12,301 nt of DNA from Gammaproteobacteria bacterium. Its GTDB lineage: Bacteria > Pseudomonadota > Gammaproteobacteria > Immundisolibacterales > Immundisolibacteraceae. The notes under the pieces were generated by a model. That model did not search any database, was not told the DNA's origin, and saw only the letters and a program-made list of their open reading frames with translations. The DNA lies in assembly GCA_003645395.1 (NCBI GenBank), contig QNFC01000027.1, forward strand, positions 1 through 12,301, in the 5' to 3' direction. Shown in pieces: positions 1-7,500 of this stretch (positions are counted from its first letter, which is position 1; each line of letters opens with the position of its first letter). The position numbers and the translations under genes were made by a program.

Positions 1-471
1 AATGACTCGCTGCACGCCACTGTGGCAGACCAACAGGCTGTGTTGACCCTGACAATCGATTAATAACTGCTGCCAGGCAGCCAGAATACGGGCCTGAAAA
101 TCGACCAATGGCTCGCCACTCGGCGGGGTGTTATTGACCGGATCTGCCCAGAAAGCCTGCAGAGCGGCGTCATCTTCAAGCATCAGTTCTTCGACCTCTT
201 TACCCTCCCAGTCACCGAAATGAATCTCGCGAAACTCGTCGATGACCCGTACCGGGGCTCGATAGTCTTTGGCCAGTTTTTGCGCAAATTCGCAACAGCG
301 CTGCAAGGGGGAGGTGACCACCACCTGCCAGGGGGCAATCGTACGCACTGCGCCGCGCATCTGCCGCCAGCCGATAGCACTGAGTGGGTCGTTGAGGCTA
401 CCGGCGTAGCGGTGGCCTGGGTCCGGCCTGCCGTGGCGAAGCAGGTCTACCAGAGTTTCATCAATAATCAT
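1..471 (-). CDS. cobC: Histidine phosphatase, probable alpha-ribazole phosphatase CobC (3' end cut by window)
   Basis: This is a phosphoglycerate-mutase-like histidine phosphatase. From its place after cobU and cobT, it probably removes the 5'-phosphate from alpha-ribazole phosphate or adenosylcobalamin phosphate, late in nucleotide-loop assembly in the cytoplasm. The 157 visible codons show the family landmarks. RHG sits at residues 12-14 with His13 as the expected phospho-acceptor. They also show TSPLQRC, then FGDWEGK, a motif typical of CobC-like members, and near the left edge VCHSG with the second catalytic His. The family is about 190-210 residues long, so roughly 40 C-terminal residues are missing. 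The ATG overlaps the cobT stop as ATGA, so translation is probably coupled. Motifs alone cannot exclude another histidine phosphatase; the operon context supports CobC. Confidence 0.85.
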   Translation of the reverse strand, partial: MIIDETLVDLLRHGRPDPGHRYAGSLNDPLSAIGWRQMRGAVRTIAPWQVVVTSPLQRCCEFAQKLAKDYRAPVRVIDEFREIHFGDWEGKEVEELMLEDDAALQAFWADPVNNTPPSGEPLVDFQARILAAWQQLLIDCQGQHSLLVCHSGVQRVI

Positions 472-1553
472 TCGCTCTTCTCAATTCGATCGGCTACCTG
501 GGCCATTTCAAAGGTCGCCATGTTGTTGTGCAATGCGCAGGCCAGGCGCAACAGCGGCACTGCCACCCCAGCCCCGCTGCCCTCGCCAAGACGCATACCC
601 AGATCCAGCAATGCAGTCGCCTTCAGGTGATTCAGCAACAACCGATGCCCCGGCTCTGCGGAGCAGTGACCAAATAACAGCCACGCCCGGACTCGTGGTT
701 TTATCGCGACCGCCACGACTGCAGCGGCGGTCGCGATAAAACCGTCAATCAGAAAGGGGATCCTCTGCTGGGCAGCGCGAATCATGGCAGCAGTTAACGC
801 CGCAATTTCGAACCCACCGAGACGCCGCAGCACCTCCACTGGATCATGCAAGTAATCGTGGTGCAGATTCAGGGCCCGCTGCACTACTTCTATTTTGTGG
901 CGCAGTGAGTCTGTCTCTAGCCCAGTGCCGGGACCAACCATTAATTGGGCATCACAGTCAGTCAGTGCACAGCCGATGGCGGCGGCAGCGGTAGTGTTGC
1001 CGATACCCATCTCTCCACCGATAAGCAGTGAGACACCGGTGTCAGCAGCTTGTTCGGTCTGTGCTTTGCCAGCTGCCATGGCAGCACAGAGCTGGTCAAC
1101 GGTCATTGCTGGTTCCTGAGCCAGGTTTGCAGTACCAGCAGCGATGGTCTGGTTTATCACCCCGGCCAGTGGTGATAATGGCGTAACGGTGCCTAAATTC
1201 ACCACCGTTAACTCGGCACCAATCTGTTCGGCAATCACGCTAATAGCTGCGCCACCCCTGGCAAAGTTTTGCACCATGGCGGCGGTGACCGATTGAGGAA
1301 AAGCAGAGACACCTTCTACTACCACCCCGTGATCGGCAGCAAACAACAAGATGGTAATTTGGTCAATGGTCGGCTGATCTGTTGATTGCAGGGCCGCCAG
1401 ATTAATTGCGAGCTGTTCGAGTTGACCCAATGAACCGGGGGGTTTAGTAAGCTGGTCCTGACGAACCGTTGCCCGTTGGCGGTGGGCGTCGCTGGGCACG
1501 GGTATTGGGGCCTGCAACCAGCCAAGTTGCTGCGCAAGAACAGCGGGGGTCAC
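468..1553 (-). CDS. cobT: Nicotinate-nucleotide--dimethylbenzimidazole phosphoribosyltransferase CobT
   Basis: CobT transfers the phosphoribosyl group of nicotinate mononucleotide to the lower-ligand base (usually 5,6-dimethylbenzimidazole), giving alpha-ribazole 5'-phosphate for the cobalamin nucleotide loop. The 361-residue length matches the family. Visible signatures are RQDQLTKPPGSLG (31-43), FAADHGVVVEGVSAFPQ (71-87), the glycine-rich FARGGAAI (97-104), GGEMGIGNTT (179-188) and GEGSGAG (323-329). Glu324 in the last motif is the expected catalytic base, equivalent to Salmonella Glu317. The start is a GTG that overlaps the cobU stop as GTGA. An AAAGG ribosome-binding site lies about nine bases upstream, inside the end of cobU. 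The next gene overlaps by 4 nt as well. No truncation or missing key residue is seen. Confidence 0.96.
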   Translation of the reverse strand: MTPAVLAQQLGWLQAPIPVPSDAHRQRATVRQDQLTKPPGSLGQLEQLAINLAALQSTDQPTIDQITILLFAADHGVVVEGVSAFPQSVTAAMVQNFARGGAAISVIAEQIGAELTVVNLGTVTPLSPLAGVINQTIAAGTANLAQEPAMTVDQLCAAMAAGKAQTEQAADTGVSLLIGGEMGIGNTTAAAAIGCALTDCDAQLMVGPGTGLETDSLRHKIEVVQRALNLHHDYLHDPVEVLRRLGGFEIAALTAAMIRAAQQRIPFLIDGFIATAAAVVAVAIKPRVRAWLLFGHCSAEPGHRLLLNHLKATALLDLGMRLGEGSGAGVAVPLLRLACALHNNMATFEMAQVADRIEKSE

Positions 1554-2095
1554 AGTGGTTCACCTTTTAATACCTGATGTAACCCGGCCGTGGTCATTAC
1601 TACCCGGTCACACACTTCTGCCAGCTGCTGGTGCGTCCAGCCAGAGTAATCGCGGAATAGTCGGCTGAGTGGGTCTGCCGGCACGATTCCCTGCCCCACT
1701 TCATTGCTGACCAGTATCAACTCGCAGCGGGCGTCTTTAACCGCCAGGGTTAAGGCGGCCAGCGCCTGATCCAATACCGCTTCATCCGTGGTTGCGCCTA
1801 TCTGATTACTCAGCCAGAGAGTGAGGCAGTCAACCAGCAAACAGGTGTTGGCATCCGCCGCCAGAATCGCATCGGCGATGGCCAGTGGCTCTTCCAGCAG
1901 TTGCCAATGGTTCGGGCGCGTTGACTGGTGCCGGGCGATCCGCTGGGCCATCTCTAAATCCTGGTACTTCTCCGCAGGTTCGGCCGTGGCCAGATAAACC
2001 ACTTGCACCCTTTTTAACTGCTCCAGCTGAGACGCCAGGCGCTCTGCTAGCCGGCTTTTGCCGGATCGAGCACCTCCAAGCAGTAGCTGTCGCAC
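1550..2095 (-). CDS. cobU: Adenosylcobinamide kinase / adenosylcobinamide-phosphate guanylyltransferase CobU
   Basis: This is the bifunctional enzyme that phosphorylates adenosylcobinamide and then attaches GMP, giving adenosylcobinamide-GDP for CobS. With the GTG start chosen here it is 181 residues, the normal CobU length. The P-loop GGARSGKS is at 7-14. The RIARH segment carries His56, which matches the histidine that accepts GMP in Salmonella CobU. LLVDCLTLWLSN (86-97) is the Walker B region, and VSNEVGQGIVP (129-139) and the C-terminal CDRVVMTTAGL are typical. The frame stays open for 42 more codons to an ATG at 2221. That extension is not CobU-like, has no visible ribosome-binding site and would run into the divergent control region. 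An AGGAGA directly upstream of the GTG decides the start. The gene leads the cobU-cobT-cobC operon. Confidence 0.95.
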   Translation of the reverse strand: MRQLLLGGARSGKSRLAERLASQLEQLKRVQVVYLATAEPAEKYQDLEMAQRIARHQSTRPNHWQLLEEPLAIADAILAADANTCLLVDCLTLWLSNQIGATTDEAVLDQALAALTLAVKDARCELILVSNEVGQGIVPADPLSRLFRDYSGWTHQQLAEVCDRVVMTTAGLHQVLKGEPL

Positions 2096-2100
2096 CGAAA

Positions 2101-2106
2101 TCTCCT
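2101..2106 (-). promoter_or_regulatory. Ribosome-binding site of cobU, fixing the GTG start
   Basis: Read on the minus strand, the sequence is AGGAGA followed by five bases (TTTCG) and then GTG. It is a strong Shine-Dalgarno match and the reason for preferring the GTG at 2095 over the in-frame ATG at 2221. Confidence 0.8.
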
Positions 2107-2182
2107 GCAATCTGTAAATTGAAATCGGCAAAGTGTACCGCCGAGGTCGGCCGGTTGGTGGCAACTGGGTTAAAAACTCACC

Positions 2183-2199
2183 AGCCGAAAAGTTCGGCT
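2183..2199. repeat. Perfect 7-bp inverted repeat in the cobU/btuB divergent region
   Basis: AGCCGAA and TTCGGCT are separated by three bases. No T-tract follows on either strand, so it is not a classical terminator. It ends at the first base of the proposed btuB -35 box, so it could be an operator or an incidental palindrome. Its function is unknown. Confidence 0.4.
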
Positions 2200-2227
2200 T
2201 GCCGGCGGCGGCTGTTTTCATTATATT
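2199..2227 (+). promoter_or_regulatory. Sigma-70-like promoter for the btuB riboswitch transcript
   Basis: TTGCCG (2199-2204, 4 of 6 to the -35 consensus) and TATATT (2222-2227, 5 of 6 to the -10 consensus) are separated by exactly 17 bp. Transcription would start near 2234, only a few bases before the first paired element of the riboswitch. This agreement is the main support. Confidence 0.6.
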
Positions 2228-2237
2228 TGCCGCGCCT

Positions 2238-2446
2238 TAGGTGCTTGTCTGACTTTCTGTCTGGCAAGTGAAACGGGAAATCGGTGGACTTTCTGCACGA
2301 TCAGAAATAATTCCGATGCTGCCCCCGCAACGGTGATTGAGTAAACCGCGAGTCATCCAGCCACTTGGTCCGTGATTTTCTGGACCTGGGAAGGCGACTC
2401 GCTCAGCCAGTTTTACTGGCACTCATAAGCCCGGAGACCGGCCTAC
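2238..2446 (+). promoter_or_regulatory. Cobalamin (B12) riboswitch aptamer upstream of btuB
   Basis: The conserved blocks of the AdoCbl-type aptamer occur in the right order. These are the 5' AGGTGCTTG, then GGGAA-N3-GGTG (2275-2286), AATTCCGATGCTG, CCCCCGCAACGGTGA (2322-2336), the B12-box flank GCCACTTGG and GGGAAGG (2388-2394), and the closing AAGCCCGGAGACCGG (2427-2441). Supporting stems are CGAGTC/GACTCG (2349-2354 with 2396-2401), GGTCC/GGACC (2367-2371 with 2382-2386) and GCCAG/CTGGC (2406-2410 with 2416-2420). An extra small hairpin, TTTCTG/CAGAAA with a six-base loop, sits just after GGTG at 2290-2307. From the family, binding of a cobalamin would turn down btuB expression. The boundaries are approximate. 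Confidence 0.93.
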
Positions 2447-2587
2447 GGCAACGCTATTGGGTGTCGCGGTGGGCGATATGATGCGGTAACGCGGCCATTT
2501 GCGTGCGTCATCCATCATTATTTTTTGTTGTGAGACCCGATGAATTTTTCTGGCGCGGGGAGCGCCCACCTATTCAGAGGTTTATCA
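2447..2587 (+). promoter_or_regulatory. Riboswitch expression platform and btuB leader
   Basis: This stretch links the aptamer to the btuB start. It holds three GCGG tetranucleotides (2466-2469, 2483-2486, 2491-2494) that could pair with CCGC in the aptamer (2325-2328) as the loop-loop contact. A candidate hairpin uses GATG/CATC (2480-2483 with 2509-2512) and ACGC/GCGT (2489-2492 with 2501-2504). A compact GGCGC-GGGGA-GCGCC hairpin lies at 2552-2566. No stem followed by a T-tract is seen before the start, so control of translation initiation is more likely than transcription termination. The exact switching pairs cannot be assigned by eye. Confidence 0.5.
2575..2580 (+). promoter_or_regulatory. 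Ribosome-binding site of btuB, favouring the downstream ATG
   Basis: CAGAGG lies seven bases before the ATG at 2588. The alternative in-frame ATG at 2540 has only a weak GAG nearby and would put a 16-residue non-signal-like tail before the signal peptide. Confidence 0.7.
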
Positions 2588-4438
2588 ATGAATTTTTTTA
2601 CCCGCCGGTGCGGTTTAGCACTCCTGTTGTTGACGCAGGCAGTTGACGCCGAGACTGACGCTGATCTCGATAATGGCCCTGTACAGCTCAGCCCCATCGT
2701 TGTCACCGCCACCCGAACCGAACAGGCCGCCGACGAGACACTCGCGTCGGTCACTGTAATTAGTCGTGAAGAGTTAGAACTGCGCCAGTCCACCACCGTG
2801 GCCGAGGCACTAAACGGCATGGTCGGACTGCAATTCAGTAATAACGGTGGACTCGGTAAAACCACATCTCTATTTATGCGCGGCACCAACTCGGACCACG
2901 TTCTGGTATTAATCGACGGCGTAAAAGTTGGCTCAGGAACCACGGGGGCAGCGGCGTTCGAGCATATTCCTGTGGATCAGATTGATCACATCGAAGTTGT
3001 TCGCGGACCACGGGCCAGCCTCTACGGCTCTGAAGCCATCGGCGGCGTGATTCAAATTTTCACTCGCAGCGGCAAAGACGGCTCACGGAAAAGTGCCAGC
3101 ATCAGCGGCGGAGCACACGATTATTTTGGCGCCAGCGCCAGTCTTAGCGAAAGGTTTGACAAAACCTGGATCAACCTAAGCGCCAATTACGAACGGACTG
3201 CCGGGATTAACTCCTGTCAGGGCTCGCTTTTCGGTGGTTGTTTCACCAATGAACCCGACCGGGATGGTTATAAAAGCAAATCCGGTTCCTTTCGCATCGG
3301 CCACCAACTTACCGATGATCTGGAGTTCGGTTTTAACACCTTGCACACAGAAGGTGAAACCGACTTTGATGGCAGCTTTACCAATGAAACCGACTTTGTA
3401 CAACAGGTCACTGGCGGCAGCATAGCCTGGGACGTGACCACCAACTGGCGCCTCACCACCCGCGCCGGCCTCAGCAAAGATGAAAACGAAAACCACCTGA
3501 ATGGCGTTTTTGCCAGCCGGTTTGATACCAAACGTAATTCCCGTTCGGTACAAAGCGATTATCAGCTGAACGAAGCCCAGCTGATCACCCTTGGCTACGA
3601 CTATCTAGACGACCGCATCACCAGCAGCACCGCTTATGCGGAGACCAGCCGACGTAACGAAGGGGGATTTGGCCAATACCAGTTAACCGCTGGCCGTTGG
3701 TCACTACAGGCAAGCGCTCGCCACGATAGCAACGAACAGTTTGGCAACCATGAGACCGGCGGTGGCGCCCTGGGCTACTTCGCAGACAATGGCGTCACCA
3801 CTACGGTGAGTTACGGCACGGCTTACAAGGCCCCTAGCTTTAACGAGCTATATTTCCCAGGGTTTGGCAATGCGAGTCTCAATCCCGAAGAATCTAAAAC
3901 AGCTGAATTGGGAATCTCAGGAAACTTTCAGGGCATCGACTGGTCGAGCAATTTTTACCAGACTACCGTGGACGACCTGATCGCGTTTGATATGGCAACC
4001 TATGCTCCGGCGAATATTTCTGAGGCGAAAATCAAAGGCGTGGAACTGCAGGCAATCACCCTTATCGCCGGCTGGAACATCAACACCCAGTTTACGTTTC
4101 TGGATGCCAAAAACGAAGATGGCGGTCCCAACCACGACAATATGCTGCCACGCCGAGCGCGTCAGTCGTTACGCGTAGATGGCGACCGTCGTAGCGGTAA
4201 ATGGGAGTATGGGGGCACCCTGCAGGCGCGCAGCAATGCCTATGACGACCTGGCTAATAACGACCGAATCGGCGGCTTTGTGACCGTCGACCTACGCGGC
4301 AGTTATCAGCTAACACCCCAATTTCTATTACAGGGGAAAGTCAACAACCTCCTCGACAAAACATACAGCACGGCCGCTAATTATAATCAGGATGGTGCTA
4401 ACTTAATGTTTACCCTGCGCTGGCAGGACAATAACTAA
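2588..4438 (+). CDS. btuB: TonB-dependent outer-membrane cobalamin receptor BtuB
   Basis: This is a 616-residue TonB-dependent receptor, the outer-membrane gate for vitamin B12 and related corrinoids, powered by TonB-ExbB-ExbD. A signal peptide occupies about residues 1-21, with likely cleavage after VDA. A TonB box, SPIVVTATR (35-43), follows. The plug domain (about 50-162) shows LFMRGTNSDHVLVLIDGVKV, IPVDQIDHIEVVRGPRASLYGSEAIGG and IQIFTR. The rest is a 22-strand-type beta-barrel, with the C-terminal NNLLDKTYSTAANYNQDG region typical of these receptors. Length matches BtuB (about 600). Assignment to B12 rather than another ligand rests on the plug similarity and especially on the cobalamin riboswitch directly upstream. 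The protein ends WQDNN, so the usual terminal aromatic of outer-membrane proteins is not the last residue. It appears monocistronic, with a strong hairpin 15 bp after the stop. Confidence 0.95.
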   Translation: MNFFTRRCGLALLLLTQAVDAETDADLDNGPVQLSPIVVTATRTEQAADETLASVTVISREELELRQSTTVAEALNGMVGLQFSNNGGLGKTTSLFMRGTNSDHVLVLIDGVKVGSGTTGAAAFEHIPVDQIDHIEVVRGPRASLYGSEAIGGVIQIFTRSGKDGSRKSASISGGAHDYFGASASLSERFDKTWINLSANYERTAGINSCQGSLFGGCFTNEPDRDGYKSKSGSFRIGHQLTDDLEFGFNTLHTEGETDFDGSFTNETDFVQQVTGGSIAWDVTTNWRLTTRAGLSKDENENHLNGVFASRFDTKRNSRSVQSDYQLNEAQLITLGYDYLDDRITSSTAYAETSRRNEGGFGQYQLTAGRWSLQASARHDSNEQFGNHETGGGALGYFADNGVTTTVSYGTAYKAPSFNELYFPGFGNASLNPEESKTAELGISGNFQGIDWSSNFYQTTVDDLIAFDMATYAPANISEAKIKGVELQAITLIAGWNINTQFTFLDAKNEDGGPNHDNMLPRRARQSLRVDGDRRSGKWEYGGTLQARSNAYDDLANNDRIGGFVTVDLRGSYQLTPQFLLQGKVNNLLDKTYSTAANYNQDGANLMFTLRWQDNN

Positions 4439-4453
4439 CCACCTGAAAAGCAC

Positions 4454-4500
4454 ATCGCCAGGCAGCCGATTTTGTCGGCTGCCTGGCGATGACTTTTAAC
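4454..4500. terminator. Strong 16-bp hairpin after btuB, likely terminator
   Basis: A perfect 16-bp stem (4454-4469 with 4475-4490) has a TTTTG loop. On the plus strand GACTTTTAAC follows, a short T run, so it is a plausible rho-independent terminator for btuB. On the minus strand the stem is followed by GTGCTTTTC, so it may also act as a backstop for pilY1 transcripts from the opposite side. Confidence 0.75.
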
Positions 4501-4528
4501 AATCACGCTGTATTTATGTTCTGGTCAC

Positions 4529-4572
4529 GCTGGGATAATGGGGGGAGGTAAATTGCTCCCTCATTATCCAGC
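4529..4572 (-). terminator. Imperfect hairpin after pilY1, possible terminator or 3'-end stabiliser
   Basis: GCTGG-G-ATAATG (4529-4540) pairs with CATTAT-CCAGC (4562-4572), leaving one bulged G. GGGAG (4543-4547) pairs with CTCCC (4556-4560) closer to the eight-base loop. It begins 13 bases past the pilY1 stop. No T-tract follows on the minus strand, so termination is uncertain. Confidence 0.4.
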
Positions 4573-4584
4573 AACTCAATGCCG

Positions 4585-7500
4585 CTACTTTTGATACCAG
4601 TAGGTTCGCACCCGGGGTAAATTGATATCTGGATCAACCGATTCGGCACCCCCGCCAGTACCGATTAACAGGGTAACCCCCTGGTCCTGAAAAATTGGCA
4701 CAGCACTTGATGGAATGCCTCCACCGAGTTCATAAATTCGATCTGCGGTTTCAAAGTTGTCGTCATCAACCCCACCCCAGTCATCGAACTCGGCAACGCC
4801 CGACAGGACATCAATACCGTAAAGTCGCCCAATACCCTCTATAGCCTGACAAGGATCGGTAACAATTCCCGGAACGAATGTGGTGAAAAATAACTTACCG
4901 TCGAGCACGATGGGGCTCGACAGACCTTTTTCACCAGCCAGCGTACCGGCAGGCGGCTCAGTTAAATCTATAAACCAACCGTCACCCTTACGCAGCGACT
5001 CTTTCGCAGCAGTCTTCTGGACGGTACTGCCGACCTGTAGAAAATTGTCAGTGGCATCGTAAAGGTCATTGTCACCATCACTATCACCATCGCGATTGTG
5101 CCCCAGTGGGTACACACCCGTTTCGGACAACACCTCGCCAACGTTGTCGTCACGCAATGCATAGACTCGGTTAAGAACCCCCGTCTCTAATGGATTAGCT
5201 CGATCCCCGCTCACGATCGTCACCAGGTCGTACTCGGCGACATCAGAGAACACCTCGTCATCTACTTCGATCACATCGGGCGCCTCAAAAAATTTCCGCT
5301 TATCCTGATCTACCGCCCCGTCCGACAGCATCGCGAGGCGCCCACCAGTGGAACCACCGGGTCCCGAATTGCTGGCTGAAATATCGGCCCCAAGATCAAT
5401 CCGCCACACCTGACCACCGAGATCACCAACATACATGCGGTCGATGACCCCGTCGCGATGGCCATCGAGCAACGCCAAATTTGATGGGATCGAATAGTCC
5501 ATTCCAGACAGCACCAGGTTGGGCGGGTCCAGATTACCGTCGGTAGCCGTGGCGTTACTGGCCCACCAGATACGGTCACCGGTGCGAGCATCGACGATAT
5601 AGATCGCATTCCCCTCGTTAGAGGTACCGAACAGGCTGTCCTGCGCATCGTCATAGCCACCCCCAAATATTGCCACGACAGTAGTTTCGTACTGACCGCC
5701 AACCTTGGTTTGAATTTTATTGATCAGCGGCCGCGACCAAGTTTGACCCATGTGGTTAAACAAAGTAGTACCACCTTCAAGACGCCACATCAATTTTGGG
5801 CTAACCAGCCCGGTAGTATCATCTGAAAGCGCAGCCAAATCAGGGGTCACGTCGAGCGCATACATGTTGCTACCGCCCCTACGCATTGAGTAAAAGACCC
5901 TGACGAAATCCGATTTCTCTGGATCTGCATCATGAGCCGGGTCAATGATGCCGTCGTTGTTAACGTCCTGAACCCAGAGGGTTGGCGTGCTATCAATTCC
6001 GTAGATATGGTCGCCTTCGAGGTTGCCACGCAGGTCTTTTTGTAACGACAACATTTTTTGCGGAAAGAACGCCCACTCTTCTTCACCGGTAGCGCCATTA
6101 AGCATTCTTATGCTGCCATCATTGCCGGCGGTAAAGATTTTAATAATTGCCGGGGCATTTGTCGCACAGGTTGAGCCCGGCGAAACACCGTTACAACCAT
6201 AAGTCACCGCAACCGGGCTGGAATGAAGTGGATCCGGGAAGGTCCAGCGATTGTCGGCAACCGACCCATCGTTGTTTTCATCATCAACATCACGGCCCCG
6301 AACCCAATCGATGAGCGCGGAACGCTCGGCAGCAAGCACCCCGAATAAGGTCTCAGTCAACGCAACATTCGTATCTTCAAGCAGATGCGCCGGAAGGGTT
6401 AGGTCAACATCCACCGGAGCAACTGCTGCGGTGTAGGTATAAATGTTTCGGTTGACGAAATCGGGGACCTGCTCGCCGGCACCACCCTCTTCTATCTCTG
6501 GTCCATCTTCGAAACTGGTCCAGATGCTCTGGGCGTCACCTCGGATACGAGAATCAGCGCCAATCGCAGGCTCTGGCGTTGGGGTGTGACCATCCATCAC
6601 CTCACCCAGAGTACAGGTGTCGGCTGGCTTACCCTCACAGATCGAGTACTTTTTGACGTTACCGCTCCAGCGCTTGTCTTTATTAGGCTCAAACAGGGAG
6701 AAATAGATGTCATTCCTGTGCACTAGCTTGTTAAACGCATTAATCGAGATAGACGGCGCAGCAAACGAGCTAGGCGCATCCAATATAGAGGTCAAGATAG
6801 CGTCAAATGCCTCAGTCAAATCACCAGCAGTATCGGCCGTAAAAAATTCTCCATTGCCCAACGCTGCAAGTTCATTAAGAAAACTAACTTCATCCGGCAT
6901 AGGATTAGGACCCGGGTCATTCTCATCCCAACCCAGGTTAAACCCTATTGTCCAGGTGTTGATTATTTGCTTGTCAGACATACCAGGCAGCTGATCAACT
7001 TGTTGCAAATAATCAATCAGTTCTCTGCCGCACTTTTCAGCGGAATTACCGGTGTTGGCGCAGGCAGCGCCAATCAGTGCTGCCACCTTAGCCTGTGATG
7101 TGTTGACGCTCGGCGCCCCATCGGACAACAGAACGATGTGATTCGGCTGGCAAGACAACTCCACCGGGGTTTTATATACCGGCGCCCCATCAATGACCTC
7201 GGATACGCACGCAAGGTCATTTGGATTATCGTCACACACCGGGTCGTGAATAATATTGCCGCCGGTAAAGGATGCTGCATGACTAACACGGGTATATTCC
7301 GCGCGGCTGCCCTGATCCCCCCTGACTCGGCCATAATCAACCGGTAACCCTGTGTAATAGAGCGCGCCTTCATAAAGCGTATCGACAATAGGCGTACCAC
7401 TTTTATACTCGATCTCGTCAACAATACTCAGCAGTCGATTGCGTACTGTCTGCGTACCACTGGCCAGTGAGCCCTGAATGGTAACCACCAGGGCCGGTGC

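Noticed and set aside
220..739. Plus-strand frames of 136 and 68 codons over cobC and cobT
   Set aside because: They lie antisense to clear cobC and cobT coding sequence with catalytic motifs; proline/arginine-rich shadow translations without domains.
2096..2200. Minus-strand promoter for the cobU operon with TACACT as -10
   Set aside because: The nearest TTGCCA is about 21 bp away, outside the normal spacer range, and no better pair was found.
2096..2221. 42-codon N-terminal extension of cobU from an ATG at 2221
   Set aside because: The GTG at 2095 has a strong AGGAGA and gives the normal CobU start right before the P-loop; the extension is not CobU-like.
5310..7424. Several minus-strand frames of 80-130 codons and plus-strand frames inside pilY1
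   Set aside because: pilY1 is a continuous 1636-residue frame with recognisable domains throughout; these are out-of-frame or antisense shadows.
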